From Trichomonas vaginalis G3 (taxonomy: Eukaryota > Parabasalia > Trichomonadida > Trichomonadidae), in contig NC_067206.1 of assembly GCF_026262505.1 (NCBI RefSeq), positions 34,611,896 to 34,675,895 on the forward strand: DNA of 64,000 bases, written 5' to 3'. The position numbers and the translations under genes were made by a program. Each line of letters starts with the position of its first letter. The first letter of the stretch is position 1. Shown here in pieces: positions 1 to 9,150 of this stretch. The notes under the pieces were generated by a model. It did not search any database and was not told the origin of the DNA. It saw only the letters and a list, made by a program, of their open reading frames with translations.

Positions 1-150
1 TCAAATAAGTTTGATACTTTAAATGTAAAAAGTACATTAAGCAAAGCAATCATGGGTTTAATAATAATGATTAATAATACTCATAGATTAGAATTCTATC
101 AAAAGTGCACTCTGTTTATGTAACATTACGTGCTTTTTTTAACCAGGGTT

Positions 151-330
151 ATGGTACATGTTAGAACAATGGCAACTAAAAATAAAGACATATATGATGT
201 AGTTATTCATTTGATTAAAGCGAGAGATTCAACATGGGATGATATTGCTGAATGAGAACAACTAGAATCCGGACCTTTCAAAGCATTTTGCAGGACAATA
301 TCCTTAAAAAAATATAAAAATTTAAAATAA
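151..330 (+). pseudogene. Possible gene fragment, unrecognised
   Basis: From an ATG at 151 a frame reads 34 codons (beginning MVHVRTMATKN, ending STWDDIAE) to a TGA at 253. It then continues without interruption for 24 more codons to a TAA at 328. The composition of the frame (charged, with Trp) looks more like coding DNA than the AT-rich spacer around it. I do not recognise the family. It may be the remnant of a longer gene or transposon ORF with one in-frame stop, or chance. Weak support. Confidence 0.25.
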
Positions 331-365
331 AAAGAAAGAAATTTATTACACATTAAATATTAGTC

Positions 366-2339
366 TTAATCAACTTCTTCAACACGTGGGCCAGAGCCAG
401 AGGATGGATGAGCAGCGCCTGCACCTGGAGTAGCACCACCAGCGCCACCCATGTTCTGGAACATAGATGGGTCAACACCACCTGGCACTCCGCCGGCACC
501 ACCAGCAGCAGACTGGTAGGCCTTCTGCATGAGTGGCATCAACTGGCCTTCGACTTCCTTCTGCTTTGCTTCGTAGTCAGTTGTTGAAGCGTCCTGGTTG
601 GATTCGATCCAAGCGAGTGTGTCATTGACAATCTTGAGGATGGCATCCTTATCAGCCTGAGCAATCTTTGAGCCGAGTTCGCCGTTGACAGAGTTACGAA
701 CACCGAAGCAGTAGCCTTCGAGACCGTTCTTAGCTTCGATCTTCTTCTTGGCTTCTTCATCCTGAGCCTTGTACTTCTCAGCATCAGAAACCATGCGGTC
801 GATATCTGCCTGAGAAAGACGGCCCTTGTCGTTCTTGATTGTGATCTTCTTGACGTTACCTGTGGACTTATCCTGAGCAGAAACGTTCATGATACCATCA
901 GCGTTGACATCGAATGTAACTTCGATCTGTGGAACACCACGTGGTGCTGGTGGAATGCCTGTGAGATCGAATGTACCGAGAAGGTTGTTGTCGCGTGTTC
1001 TTGTACGCTCACCTTCGTAGACCTTGATTGTAACTGCTGGCTGGTTATCAGCGAATGTTGTGAAGATGTTTGACTTCTTGGCTGGAATTGTTGTGTTACG
1101 TGGGATCAAAACTGTCATGATTTCGCCAGCTGTCTCAATACCAAGGGAAAGTGGAGCGACATCGAGAAGTAAGATATCCTTGACTGCCTCGGAGTTATCG
1201 CCCTTGATGATGGCGGCCTGGACTGCAGCACCGTAAGCGACGGCCTCATCTGGGTCGACACCACGGCATGGCTGCTTGCCGTTGAAGAACTCCTGGAGGA
1301 GCTGCTGGACACGTGGAATACGTGATGAGCCACCGACAAGAACGATATCTGTGACATCGGACTTTGACATCTTTGCATCCTTGAGAACCTGGGCAACTGG
1401 GCCAAGTGTGGATCTGAAGAGTTCATCGTTCAAGTTCTCGAACATAGCACGAGAAATTGTATCCTGGAAATCGTGGCCCTGGTAGAGAGACTCGCAAAGG
1501 ATGGATGCGTTAGCAGCTGTAGAGATTGTACGCTTAGCACGCTCGCAAGCTGTTCTGAGTGTTCTCAAAGCACGTGGTGATTCGCGGAGATCGCACTTGA
1601 ACTTCTTCTGGAAACGATCTGCGAAGTAATCGACAAGGCGTGAATCGAAGTCTTCACCGCCAAGGTGTGTATCACCAGCTGTAGCACGAACTTCGAACAT
1701 TCCACCATCGATATCAAGAAGGGAAACATCGAATGTGCCACCACCGAGATCGAAGATGAGAACGTGGCGTTCCTTGTCGGACTTCTCGTTGAGACCGAAA
1801 GCGATAGCAGCGGCTGTTGGCTCGTTGATGATACGGAGGACATTGAGGCCAGCGATGACACCAGCATCCTTTGTAGCCTGACGTTGGCCATCGTTGAAGT
1901 AAGCTGGAACTGTAACAACAGCATCTGTAATCTTTTCTGAAAGCATGTTCTCAGCTGTTTCTTTCATCTTGCCGAGGACCATTGCTGAGATTTCTTCTGG
2001 AAAGAACTGCTTTGTTTCGCCCTTGAATTGTACTTCAATCTTTGGACGATCGCCTTCGCCGCGAACAACTTTGAATGGCCAGTGCTTCATATCTTTCTGA
2101 ACAACTGGATCTGAGAATTTACGGCCAATCATACGCTTAGCATCGAAAACTGTATTTTGTGGGTTCATAGCAGCTTGGTTCTTAGCAGCATCACCTACAA
2201 GTCTTTCATCATCTGTGAATGCAACGTATGATGGAGTTGTTCTGTTACCCATATCATTGGCAAGAATATCTACACGATTGTGACGGAATACACCTACACA
2301 TGAGTATGTAGTACCAAGATCAATACCAATAGCAGACAT
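366..2339 (-). CDS. HSP70: Cytosolic heat shock protein 70
   Basis: This is an ATP-dependent chaperone of the cytosol that binds exposed hydrophobic peptides with J-domain and nucleotide-exchange partners. The 657 residues match the usual length. The HSP70 signature IDLGTTYS is at residues 6-13, the phosphate-2 motif [14 protein letters not shown] near 195-208, and the adenosine motif [11 protein letters not shown] near 335. The substrate-binding beta domain spans about 394-510, followed by a helical lid, a Gly/Pro/Ala-rich linker and the terminal EEVD. EEVD marks the cytosolic form that docks TPR co-chaperones; there is no signal peptide or KDEL. Codons are rich in C at third positions compared with neighbours, as expected of a highly expressed gene. 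The start is fixed by the conserved N-terminus and an Initiator about 10 nt upstream. Confidence 0.98.
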   Translation of the reverse strand: MSAIGIDLGTTYSCVGVFRHNRVDILANDMGNRTTPSYVAFTDDERLVGDAAKNQAAMNPQNTVFDAKRMIGRKFSDPVVQKDMKHWPFKVVRGEGDRPKIEVQFKGETKQFFPEEISAMVLGKMKETAENMLSEKITDAVVTVPAYFNDGQRQATKDAGVIAGLNVLRIINEPTAAAIAFGLNEKSDKERHVLIFDLGGGTFDVSLLDIDGGMFEVRATAGDTHLGGEDFDSRLVDYFADRFQKKFKCDLRESPRALRTLRTACERAKRTISTAANASILCESLYQGHDFQDTISRAMFENLNDELFRSTLGPVAQVLKDAKMSKSDVTDIVLVGGSSRIPRVQQLLQEFFNGKQPCRGVDPDEAVAYGAAVQAAIIKGDNSEAVKDILLLDVAPLSLGIETAGEIMTVLIPRNTTIPAKKSNIFTTFADNQPAVTIKVYEGERTRTRDNNLLGTFDLTGIPPAPRGVPQIEVTFDVNADGIMNVSAQDKSTGNVKKITIKNDKGRLSQADIDRMVSDAEKYKAQDEEAKKKIEAKNGLEGYCFGVRNSVNGELGSKIAQADKDAILKIVNDTLAWIESNQDASTTDYEAKQKEVEGQLMPLMQKAYQSAAGGAGGVPGGVDPSMFQNMGGAGGATPGAGAAHPSSGSGPRVEEVD

Positions 2340-2669
2340 TATTTAAAATGAATTAGATTTTTTCAAGCATTTCGCTTTCAATTTTTTGAGAGCTTATGTG
2401 GCCGCCCACTTTTTGCTGACTACTTATAAAAAATTAGAAAATCAAATGATCAAAATTATTAAAACAACCATAGCATTCCAATTTAATTAGTATTCTTGGT
2501 GTAATCCTCGATTTATAACAAAATTTCTCAAATCTCATTCTTCTTAATAAAGTCTTGGATTCGATTATATGTTTGAAAAAAATCAGCAGCAGATATAAAA
2601 ATGAAATCATAATTATTAAAAATAAAATTGTTTAAATTTAAATTTCTTATTCTATCCTTAATATATTAA
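2340..2669 (-). promoter_or_regulatory. HSP70 upstream region with Initiator
   Basis: On the minus strand TCATTTT (complement of 2345-2351) fits the Trichomonas Initiator TCA(C/T)(T/A), leaving a 5' leader of about 10 nt before the HSP70 ATG. The remaining 320 nt to the stop of the next gene are AT-rich, with one GC-richer patch around 2400-2420. No convincing heat shock element was seen. Confidence 0.6.
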
Positions 2670-5600
2670 TTAAGGAGTATTAGTTTGCTCTTCGAATTCA
2701 TCTTCGAATGGATCTTCATCATGTGTGATTTCTCTTGAGCTGAAGAGAGGATTATCCTTTGTTGCAATTTCCTCTGGGTTAATTGTGGACTGTGTAGACA
2801 TAACCTGTGTTTCTATTTCTTCTAAATCAGAATCCTTGTTGTCTTCCTGATCAGGAACTGGTGGAGCATTCTTCTTCTTGTGGAAAATGACAACAATAAT
2901 AACAATAAGAATAACGAGCAAAGCAGCGACGAAGCCTACACCAATGTAGAGACCCTTCATTACTGATGAATTGTTCTTTTGGTTAGCAGAGCCACCACCA
3001 GCGTTAGCATCAGTTGTGTTCTTTGTTTCTTCCTCTGGGGCTAGGGCAAGGACACTGAAATCTAATGGGAATGGTTGAGACTTTTCTCCATCTTGATCTA
3101 CAGCTGTCAAGTAAATCTTGTGTGGTCCAGCTTCAATGCCAGATGGTAAGACAATATTGATTGAGAACTCCATACTCTGTGCTGTTGAGTTAATTGATTG
3201 GTAAACGGCTTCATTTCCTGTATCAACTTTAGCAATGATATCAATGACGTTGCCAATATCTGGATCATGGACATAGCCTGTAACGTTCAAAACTTCACCT
3301 TGGTTAACTTCTGCATTGGCAGCAGTTGCATTAAGGATTCTTGGTGGATTACGGATTTCGAACTTAAACTGGAATGGTATTGTTGTCTGTTCAAGATCAT
3401 CTGTGCCAATTACTGTAACTGTATAGTTACCGTATTTGAAGAATGGTGGGATAACAAACTCTGTTGTGAATTCCTGTGGAATTTCAGTAATCTTAATAAC
3501 AGATGACTGATTGAGATTAGTTTGATCAATGTAGTAATTGAGGTTAAGATTGGAGTTAGCGCGAGCTGTACCTGTAAGATATACTTTATCACCATCTTTA
3601 TAGATAACTTTCCTCAATAGTTCGATTTTCATTGATGGCTTGTAGGAAATCTTTACAGGAACACTGTAGAGATTTGATGTATCGATTGTTTGTGTAGTAT
3701 ATTCATAAGTCTTTCTTGAAGTTGAGAGCCAAACTTTAATTTCTTTCTTGCCCGGCAATTCAGTTTCTGGAATTGGAATGAATGCTTCAAACTCTTGATT
3801 ATTTTCGCCGTTTGATGGTATCTTTTGTTGGTGCTCTGTAACTTCGTTATTACCAAGCTGCACAAAGAGATAAAGATTCTTTCTGTTGTCTAGATCATTG
3901 AATTTGCCCTTGACTTGGAAATTCTCAGTTTGGAGAGCATAATCTCTTTGAAGCGTAACTTCTGTTATTATTGGTGAATCCTTTATAGAGAAACTGTATG
4001 TATTTTGATAAACTTCATTTCCACGGCTATTTGAAAATCCGTATTCATCTAATGCATGAATGTATAAAGAGTAATATTGACCATATACTAAATCGCTTGG
4101 AACAGAGAATGATCTATCAAGAGTCTTCTTTCCTCCAATATAAATTGTTTCTCTGTTAAATTCTACGTTGTTGAACTCATAAACAATTATTATCTTTCCA
4201 TCGTCATTACACTCGATTTGATATTGGATTGTATGATTTCGGTTTTGGTAATAATCGTCTGGGAATGAGCATGTTATATCTGGAATGTATGTGACAATAA
4301 CTTGTTCTTGAAGGATATCAGATTTCAGCAATGGATGCAATTCATTGTAGAAGTTTATATTTGTCCCATCATAAGACTTTTCTGTCGCCCAAATTTTGAG
4401 GTACTGTTTTCCGGTATGAGTTCTTTCAAACAATTCATAAAAGTTTGCTATTTTTTTAATATCATTTCCAATTGTAACAGAACCGAGACTAGAAACGGTA
4501 TCATCTCCAAATTGACCATAAAGATAAAGTGTTTTTCCTGGATCATGATCCTCAATTGTTATAGATTTGCTCCAATAGCCAGTATTGCTAATAACTCTGT
4601 CGTTATCATTTTCAAAGTTAACTTTAACAATCTTTGGCTTTGTACGAACCAAGAATTGAATTGTATGTTCATATTCGCTAGGAATATCATATCGTCCATA
4701 AATCTTTGCCGATAATGTAATCTTCTTATGGGCAATATCAGATGGTAAAGTGATATACTTATTTACAAATTGCTTGAATTCTTTTGTAGCATTAATGAAT
4801 TCAATAGTTGATGTTAATTCTTTCTTTGTTTCCGTGTCTACAAATTTGATTTTTGCAGTGCCATCTGCACTGTAAGAACCTGAAATTGGAATTCTTCCTC
4901 CTGGTTCATAAATTGCATCTTTTTCTGGAAGAGGGTTAATTTCAAAGTTTGGTTTGAAAGTTCTAGGACCCTCAGTTATATTGACATAAAGTAACTTTCT
5001 GTTGGAATCTGTTGAATCATTTTCGTCAAAGAATCCATCGGTATCAGAATCCATCCAAATTTCAAGAGGAATATTCATTCCTTTGTCGGTTTTAAGTATA
5101 TAATTGAATCCGAATTCTTGAAGTTCACCAGGTTTATTGTTGTGATAAGCAGCATCAAGTATAACTTCTGCTTTATAGTTTCCTTCCTTAACAGTAAACT
5201 TGAGATCTTTATCATTATCTTCATCAGTGAAATGTCCAAAGATTCTAATTTTATTCTGTTGGCCTTGAATCTTTAAGACGAGATTTGTTGAAAGGTTAAT
5301 ATCATTGATGACTGGTTTATGTTTGTACGTAGAATCTGTATCAAATGGGTCAACTGAAAGAGTTGGTGGGGCAGACCTAGTAACTTTAACTGTTTCTATA
5401 TTAGAAATATGTTCAGTTCCATCTTTTGTATACTTAATGGCAACTCTGTATGTATATTCTCCTGGTTCTGACTTCGGTTGGAATGGTATTCTCCAGCTTT
5501 CCATTGTTTTTAGAGTTTTTTGGTCATTATATGAGAAAATTCTGTCCTGTTTTTCAACCCATTGACCGTCTCCGTAATCAATAACTTCTCTATAAATAAT

Positions 5601-6389
5601 GTTCTTTTCAATTGGTCTGACATAGCATTGCAGTTTAACATCACCAGTAACTTGACCTGTTGCAACTTTATTTGGAATTAATAATTCAAATTCGTTTTCG
5701 AAATTTGAATAGATGCGATATCCAAATGTAATGTATCCATTCTCAGCGATAGTTCTTTCAGTCCAAGAAGCTGAAAAAGCATATTCAGTATTTCTCCGAT
5801 CATCAGAATATGGAAATACTGGTTTTCCTTGAACTTCCATTGTGAATCTCCTTTCCTTATCATCTCCAATATCAGCATAGTTGCCATACCAATATTTGTC
5901 AGCTCTTACAAATTTATTATCTTGATTGTCAGAATGGTCAATGATAAGTTTCTGGAAAGTTGGATTTCCCTTACTTTGAATGTAGTATCCTTTTTCAACG
6001 TTTAATGGTCCAACTGTCGAATCAGAATCAAATCCGGTTTTGAACTGCCAATCAATAAAAGATCCTAGAGCTACATTAATAGGTTTACTATTCATGTTAG
6101 TAATCTGATATTTGATATAATAATCGTATTCAGCGATTTTTTCTAAAATTAATTTAATATTGACATTTTTTTCTTCGATTCGATCTTCATAATTTTTTGG
6201 GTAATAATACTTTCCGTCAATCGTCAATCTTAGTAGTTGGCCACTTCCAGATGTTAATGGAATTGAATCGCCATTTGGTTGAACAATTTTAAAGTTTGCA
6301 TAACCATGATAGCCTGGGTCCCATATGCTATCAATTACAGTATCTTGTTGTATTTCAGAGCGTGAGAGTGAAAAAAGATATGCAAGCAT
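2670..6389 (-). CDS. Large type I surface protein with repeated beta-sandwich-like modules
   Basis: The 1239-residue protein begins with a short hydrophobic leader (MLAYLFSLSRS), typical of short Trichomonas signal peptides. A long ectodomain follows, then one membrane span near residues 1140-1168 (GLYIGVGFVAALLVILIVII), a KKK stop-transfer and an acidic tail of about 70 residues. The ectodomain repeats a motif of the form DxDxGKxLYLYGQFGD (for example DEDNDKDLKF, DHDPGKTLYLYGQF, DLDNRKNLYLFVQL, DPDIGNVIDI), each followed by beta-rich sequence. This suggests tandem Ig- or cadherin-like folds. The tail contains DNPLF, which resembles NPxY/F endocytic signals. The likely place is the plasma membrane, perhaps in adhesion or surface sensing; that role is inference. 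An Initiator-like TCATA lies right before the ATG. Confidence 0.75.
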   Translation of the reverse strand: MLAYLFSLSRSEIQQDTVIDSIWDPGYHGYANFKIVQPNGDSIPLTSGSGQLLRLTIDGKYYYPKNYEDRIEEKNVNIKLILEKIAEYDYYIKYQITNMNSKPINVALGSFIDWQFKTGFDSDSTVGPLNVEKGYYIQSKGNPTFQKLIIDHSDNQDNKFVRADKYWYGNYADIGDDKERRFTMEVQGKPVFPYSDDRRNTEYAFSASWTERTIAENGYITFGYRIYSNFENEFELLIPNKVATGQVTGDVKLQCYVRPIEKNIIYREVIDYGDGQWVEKQDRIFSYNDQKTLKTMESWRIPFQPKSEPGEYTYRVAIKYTKDGTEHISNIETVKVTRSAPPTLSVDPFDTDSTYKHKPVINDINLSTNLVLKIQGQQNKIRIFGHFTDEDNDKDLKFTVKEGNYKAEVILDAAYHNNKPGELQEFGFNYILKTDKGMNIPLEIWMDSDTDGFFDENDSTDSNRKLLYVNITEGPRTFKPNFEINPLPEKDAIYEPGGRIPISGSYSADGTAKIKFVDTETKKELTSTIEFINATKEFKQFVNKYITLPSDIAHKKITLSAKIYGRYDIPSEYEHTIQFLVRTKPKIVKVNFENDNDRVISNTGYWSKSITIEDHDPGKTLYLYGQFGDDTVSSLGSVTIGNDIKKIANFYELFERTHTGKQYLKIWATEKSYDGTNINFYNELHPLLKSDILQEQVIVTYIPDITCSFPDDYYQNRNHTIQYQIECNDDGKIIIVYEFNNVEFNRETIYIGGKKTLDRSFSVPSDLVYGQYYSLYIHALDEYGFSNSRGNEVYQNTYSFSIKDSPIITEVTLQRDYALQTENFQVKGKFNDLDNRKNLYLFVQLGNNEVTEHQQKIPSNGENNQEFEAFIPIPETELPGKKEIKVWLSTSRKTYEYTTQTIDTSNLYSVPVKISYKPSMKIELLRKVIYKDGDKVYLTGTARANSNLNLNYYIDQTNLNQSSVIKITEIPQEFTTEFVIPPFFKYGNYTVTVIGTDDLEQTTIPFQFKFEIRNPPRILNATAANAEVNQGEVLNVTGYVHDPDIGNVIDIIAKVDTGNEAVYQSINSTAQSMEFSINIVLPSGIEAGPHKIYLTAVDQDGEKSQPFPLDFSVLALAPEEETKNTTDANAGGGSANQKNNSSVMKGLYIGVGFVAALLVILIVIIVVIFHKKKNAPPVPDQEDNKDSDLEEIETQVMSTQSTINPEEIATKDNPLFSSREITHDEDPFEDEFEEQTNTP

Positions 6390-7276
6390 ATGATTCTAAA
6401 AAATTATGTTAATAAAAATTTGAAAGGAATTCGATATAAAAATTGAATTGAATTAAACGTTGTTATTAAATAATTTTTTGATTTGACAATAATAAAGCAT
6501 AAAATAATTTTTTAATGTTATTATTGTTAGCCGTCATATTGATGTTCAAGAATTATAGAAAGCCAAATAAAAATTCACATATTTATTTGTAAACAATTCA
6601 AATTCTTTCAATTCAAATGAACTATTGAATTAGCTATAAAGCTGAAAAAAAATCAGTACATTGTTCATTAATAAATTTTAAAATTTTCAAATTTCCAAAG
6701 AAATTTTAATTATGACATTTATGGTGTTGTGTGAAACTCCAAAATTTATATACACATAAATGATTACTATTATAATCAACAAAATATTGATCTTAAAATT
6801 AAACTTTGATCTGGCAAAGATAATGAAAATGCAATTCTATTATATTTAAATCATAAATCACGGATTAAAATAGAAATTAGTTCTTTTCCGTACGTAAATA
6901 TGGCATATTTTTCTTTTTGCGACATGAAATAATTTCAAAATGTTATAGAAAAGGGTATTTTTTATAAATAAGTGTTGAAATTGTGATTCCAAAGCCATAA
7001 ATGTTTTGCAAATTAGATATTACACATCTTAAGAAATAAATTAATTTTTATTTGCCCACGCCAAGATAATTAAATAATTAAAGTGTAAAAGAAAATGAAA
7101 ATCCTATTATTTATGAAATCGAAAATTTTTGTCAAAAATCCTTGAAATTTCACCTTTTTTTAATTATGATTATATAATTTTGCTTTATTACATCTGTTTG
7201 TAAAAAATAAAAATATTTTTGAAAAATCATTGCAAATTGAAAAAATGAACAATCGTTTAGAGGAATACTTAAAAAG
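6390..7276. other. Intergenic spacer, no gene seen
   Basis: AT-rich spacer between two minus-strand genes. Only short chance ORFs are present; no tRNA, repeat array or transposon end was recognised. Confidence 0.6.
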
Positions 7277-8542
7277 TTACATGCGTTTTGTAGCGATGTT
7301 TTGTAAGAAATCCATGAATTCGTCGTTTGAAACAGCCTCATCTCCTCCTGCTGCCGGAGCTTGAGCAGGTGGAACTCCGTAGCCCTGCTGCATTGGTGGC
7401 TGGTAGCTCTGCTGTGGCGGTGGAGCGAATGCCGATGGCTGTGGCTCTGGCTGTGCTGGTTTCCAGTCGTAGCTTGGTACTGGTGTTGCTGGTGGAATTG
7501 GCTGGGCTAATGGAGGCTGGTAAGCTGGTTGTGGGGTTGGCTGCGGGTTGTATATTGGTGGAATTGGGTCTGATGCTGGTGGATAAGATGGAGCTGGGTT
7601 ATATGTCGGAGCTGGAGCTGGTGCTGGAGCCGGGGCATCGAATCCTAATGGATATGCTGGCGATGGTGCTGCAGCAGGTGCGGGAGCTGGTGCTGGTGAA
7701 GGATATCCAAAATCAATTAAATCTGGAGCCGGAGCAGGTGCTGGAGCTGGTGCTGGTGCAGGAGCTGGGGTTGGAGCTGGAGCTGGAGCACCATTTTGGC
7801 GTGGAATGCCCTTTGCGGCTAATTTCTTCAATCCTTCAAGATCGCATGTACCAACTTGGGCGAAATCACTGAAAGCTTCCTTGCAAGCAACGCAGTACTG
7901 TTCAATGTAGGCGATAACATCGAGAAGGTACTTATTGCTGATTGTTGGCTTTAATTCTTTAATTCTGGTATGGATTTCGTGGATATTTGGAAGAATTTCG
8001 TTAAGGAGGGGATCGTCAGCTGTTGCATGGTTGTTCATAGCTGTTTGCATAGCATTATTGAACATAATAAGGAGTTCAAGGCATCCGGAGAGTTCGGTAG
8101 TAAACTTGTTAACAATAGCCTCAGTCATAACATATTTGTAGTGGTAAGAGCAAACATTTCTCTGCCAATCAATAAATTGTTGAGTAAGACACTGATTCTT
8201 GTTGGCAATTGTCATCCAGTTAGCGGACACACCACAGATAGCGCGGTGGAAAGCTGGATCGCGTGTATAAAACTCATCGGCGAGTCCGAGAACAATTGGA
8301 TTTTGAACAAGTCTCTTGATAACATCCTTGTTGCAATTCTTGAAGAAACCATCAACAAGAGAAAGTGCATTTAATCTCGTCTTTCTGTTGCCGTTCCTGC
8401 AAACTTGATTGATTGTATCGAAAATAACTTTATCATCTTTGTGTGACTTATTTAATCTTTCTATAATTTCAAATGCGCGGCCCCAGTCAATAGTATCTTG
8501 TCCGGTCTCGATTGTTGACTTAACGTGATTACTTAGCGACAT
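7277..8542 (-). CDS. VHS/GAT-like adaptor (TOM1/GGA type)
   Basis: The N-terminal 135 residues read as a VHS domain: paired helices with DWGRAFEIIERLN, KTRLNALSLVDGFFKNC and a charged end. Residues about 140-225 form a three-helix region in the position of a GAT domain. A long Pro/Ala-rich tail follows from residue 250, with alternating AP dipeptides and a single DLIDFG at about 276-281, which resembles the LIDL/F clathrin box of GGA hinges. Proteins of this class sort ubiquitinated or receptor cargo at endosomes or the trans-Golgi and recruit clathrin. There is no GAE ear domain, so TOM1-like is as good a label as GGA-like. A minus-strand Initiator lies 10-16 nt upstream of the ATG. Confidence 0.8.
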   Translation of the reverse strand: MSLSNHVKSTIETGQDTIDWGRAFEIIERLNKSHKDDKVIFDTINQVCRNGNRKTRLNALSLVDGFFKNCNKDVIKRLVQNPIVLGLADEFYTRDPAFHRAICGVSANWMTIANKNQCLTQQFIDWQRNVCSYHYKYVMTEAIVNKFTTELSGCLELLIMFNNAMQTAMNNHATADDPLLNEILPNIHEIHTRIKELKPTISNKYLLDVIAYIEQYCVACKEAFSDFAQVGTCDLEGLKKLAAKGIPRQNGAPAPAPTPAPAPAPAPAPAPAPDLIDFGYPSPAPAPAPAAAPSPAYPLGFDAPAPAPAPAPTYNPAPSYPPASDPIPPIYNPQPTPQPAYQPPLAQPIPPATPVPSYDWKPAQPEPQPSAFAPPPQQSYQPPMQQGYGVPPAQAPAAGGDEAVSNDEFMDFLQNIATKRM

Positions 8543-8545
8543 CTA

Positions 8546-8558
8546 CAAGAAAAAATGA
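8546..8558 (-). promoter_or_regulatory. Initiator of the VHS gene
   Basis: On the minus strand the motif TCATTTTTTCTTG lies a few bases before the ATG at 8542. It fits the Trichomonas Initiator TCA(C/T)(T/A) and is nearly identical to the one before the ubiquitin genes. Confidence 0.6.
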
Positions 8559-9150
8559 GTGAAGCCGTCCCATTTCTCACAAAATTTTCGAAAATTTTTT
8601 ACGGTGAAAATGAAACAATTTAATCGTATTTTTGGATTAATTTTAAATTAGTAAGATTTGATTATAAATATGTTAAAATGATATTATGGGATATCCTAAT
8701 TGATTAATTTTCCACTTAAAAATAAACCTTAATACAACTTTACAAAATAATCTTTCAAGGCTAATTTGCAATAAAAATCATTTCATTCAGATATTTTTCT
8801 TTACAAATCTTTTATGGATAACAATACCCGTCACTTTTTATATTGAATTTTTTCATTTTATACAACATCTTTTTTCTAATATAACCGAGTTATGGGATCA
8901 CTTCTCATAGGATCTATAAAGAACTATAAAAATACAAAACGTTCATATATAAGGAATTAACATTTTGCTCTGAGAATAATAGAAATTTAGCCAAATCATC
9001 ACGGAACGCAAAAGGAGTTGAGATAAAGAATTTTCTTTCATCTTATTACTAAAAATTTTGAATCAAACAATGAATAAATTACTTTTTTTTAAATAAAAAT
9101 ATAAAACAATAATAGTTAAAAATCTAAGCATATATATAACTCATAATAAA
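8559..9150. other. Intergenic spacer, no gene seen
   Basis: AT-rich spacer of about 590 nt between the VHS-protein promoter and the 3' end of VPS16. No coding, RNA or repeat feature could be supported. Confidence 0.6.

Noticed and set aside
2340-2400. Possible heat shock element before HSP70
   Set aside because: GAA and TTC blocks do not keep the required 5-bp spacing; no better than expected in AT-rich DNA.
7327-7872. 181-codon plus-strand ORF opposite the VHS gene
   Set aside because: It mirrors the Ala-Pro repeat of the real gene on the other strand (Leu/Glu/Val-rich) and has no independent support.
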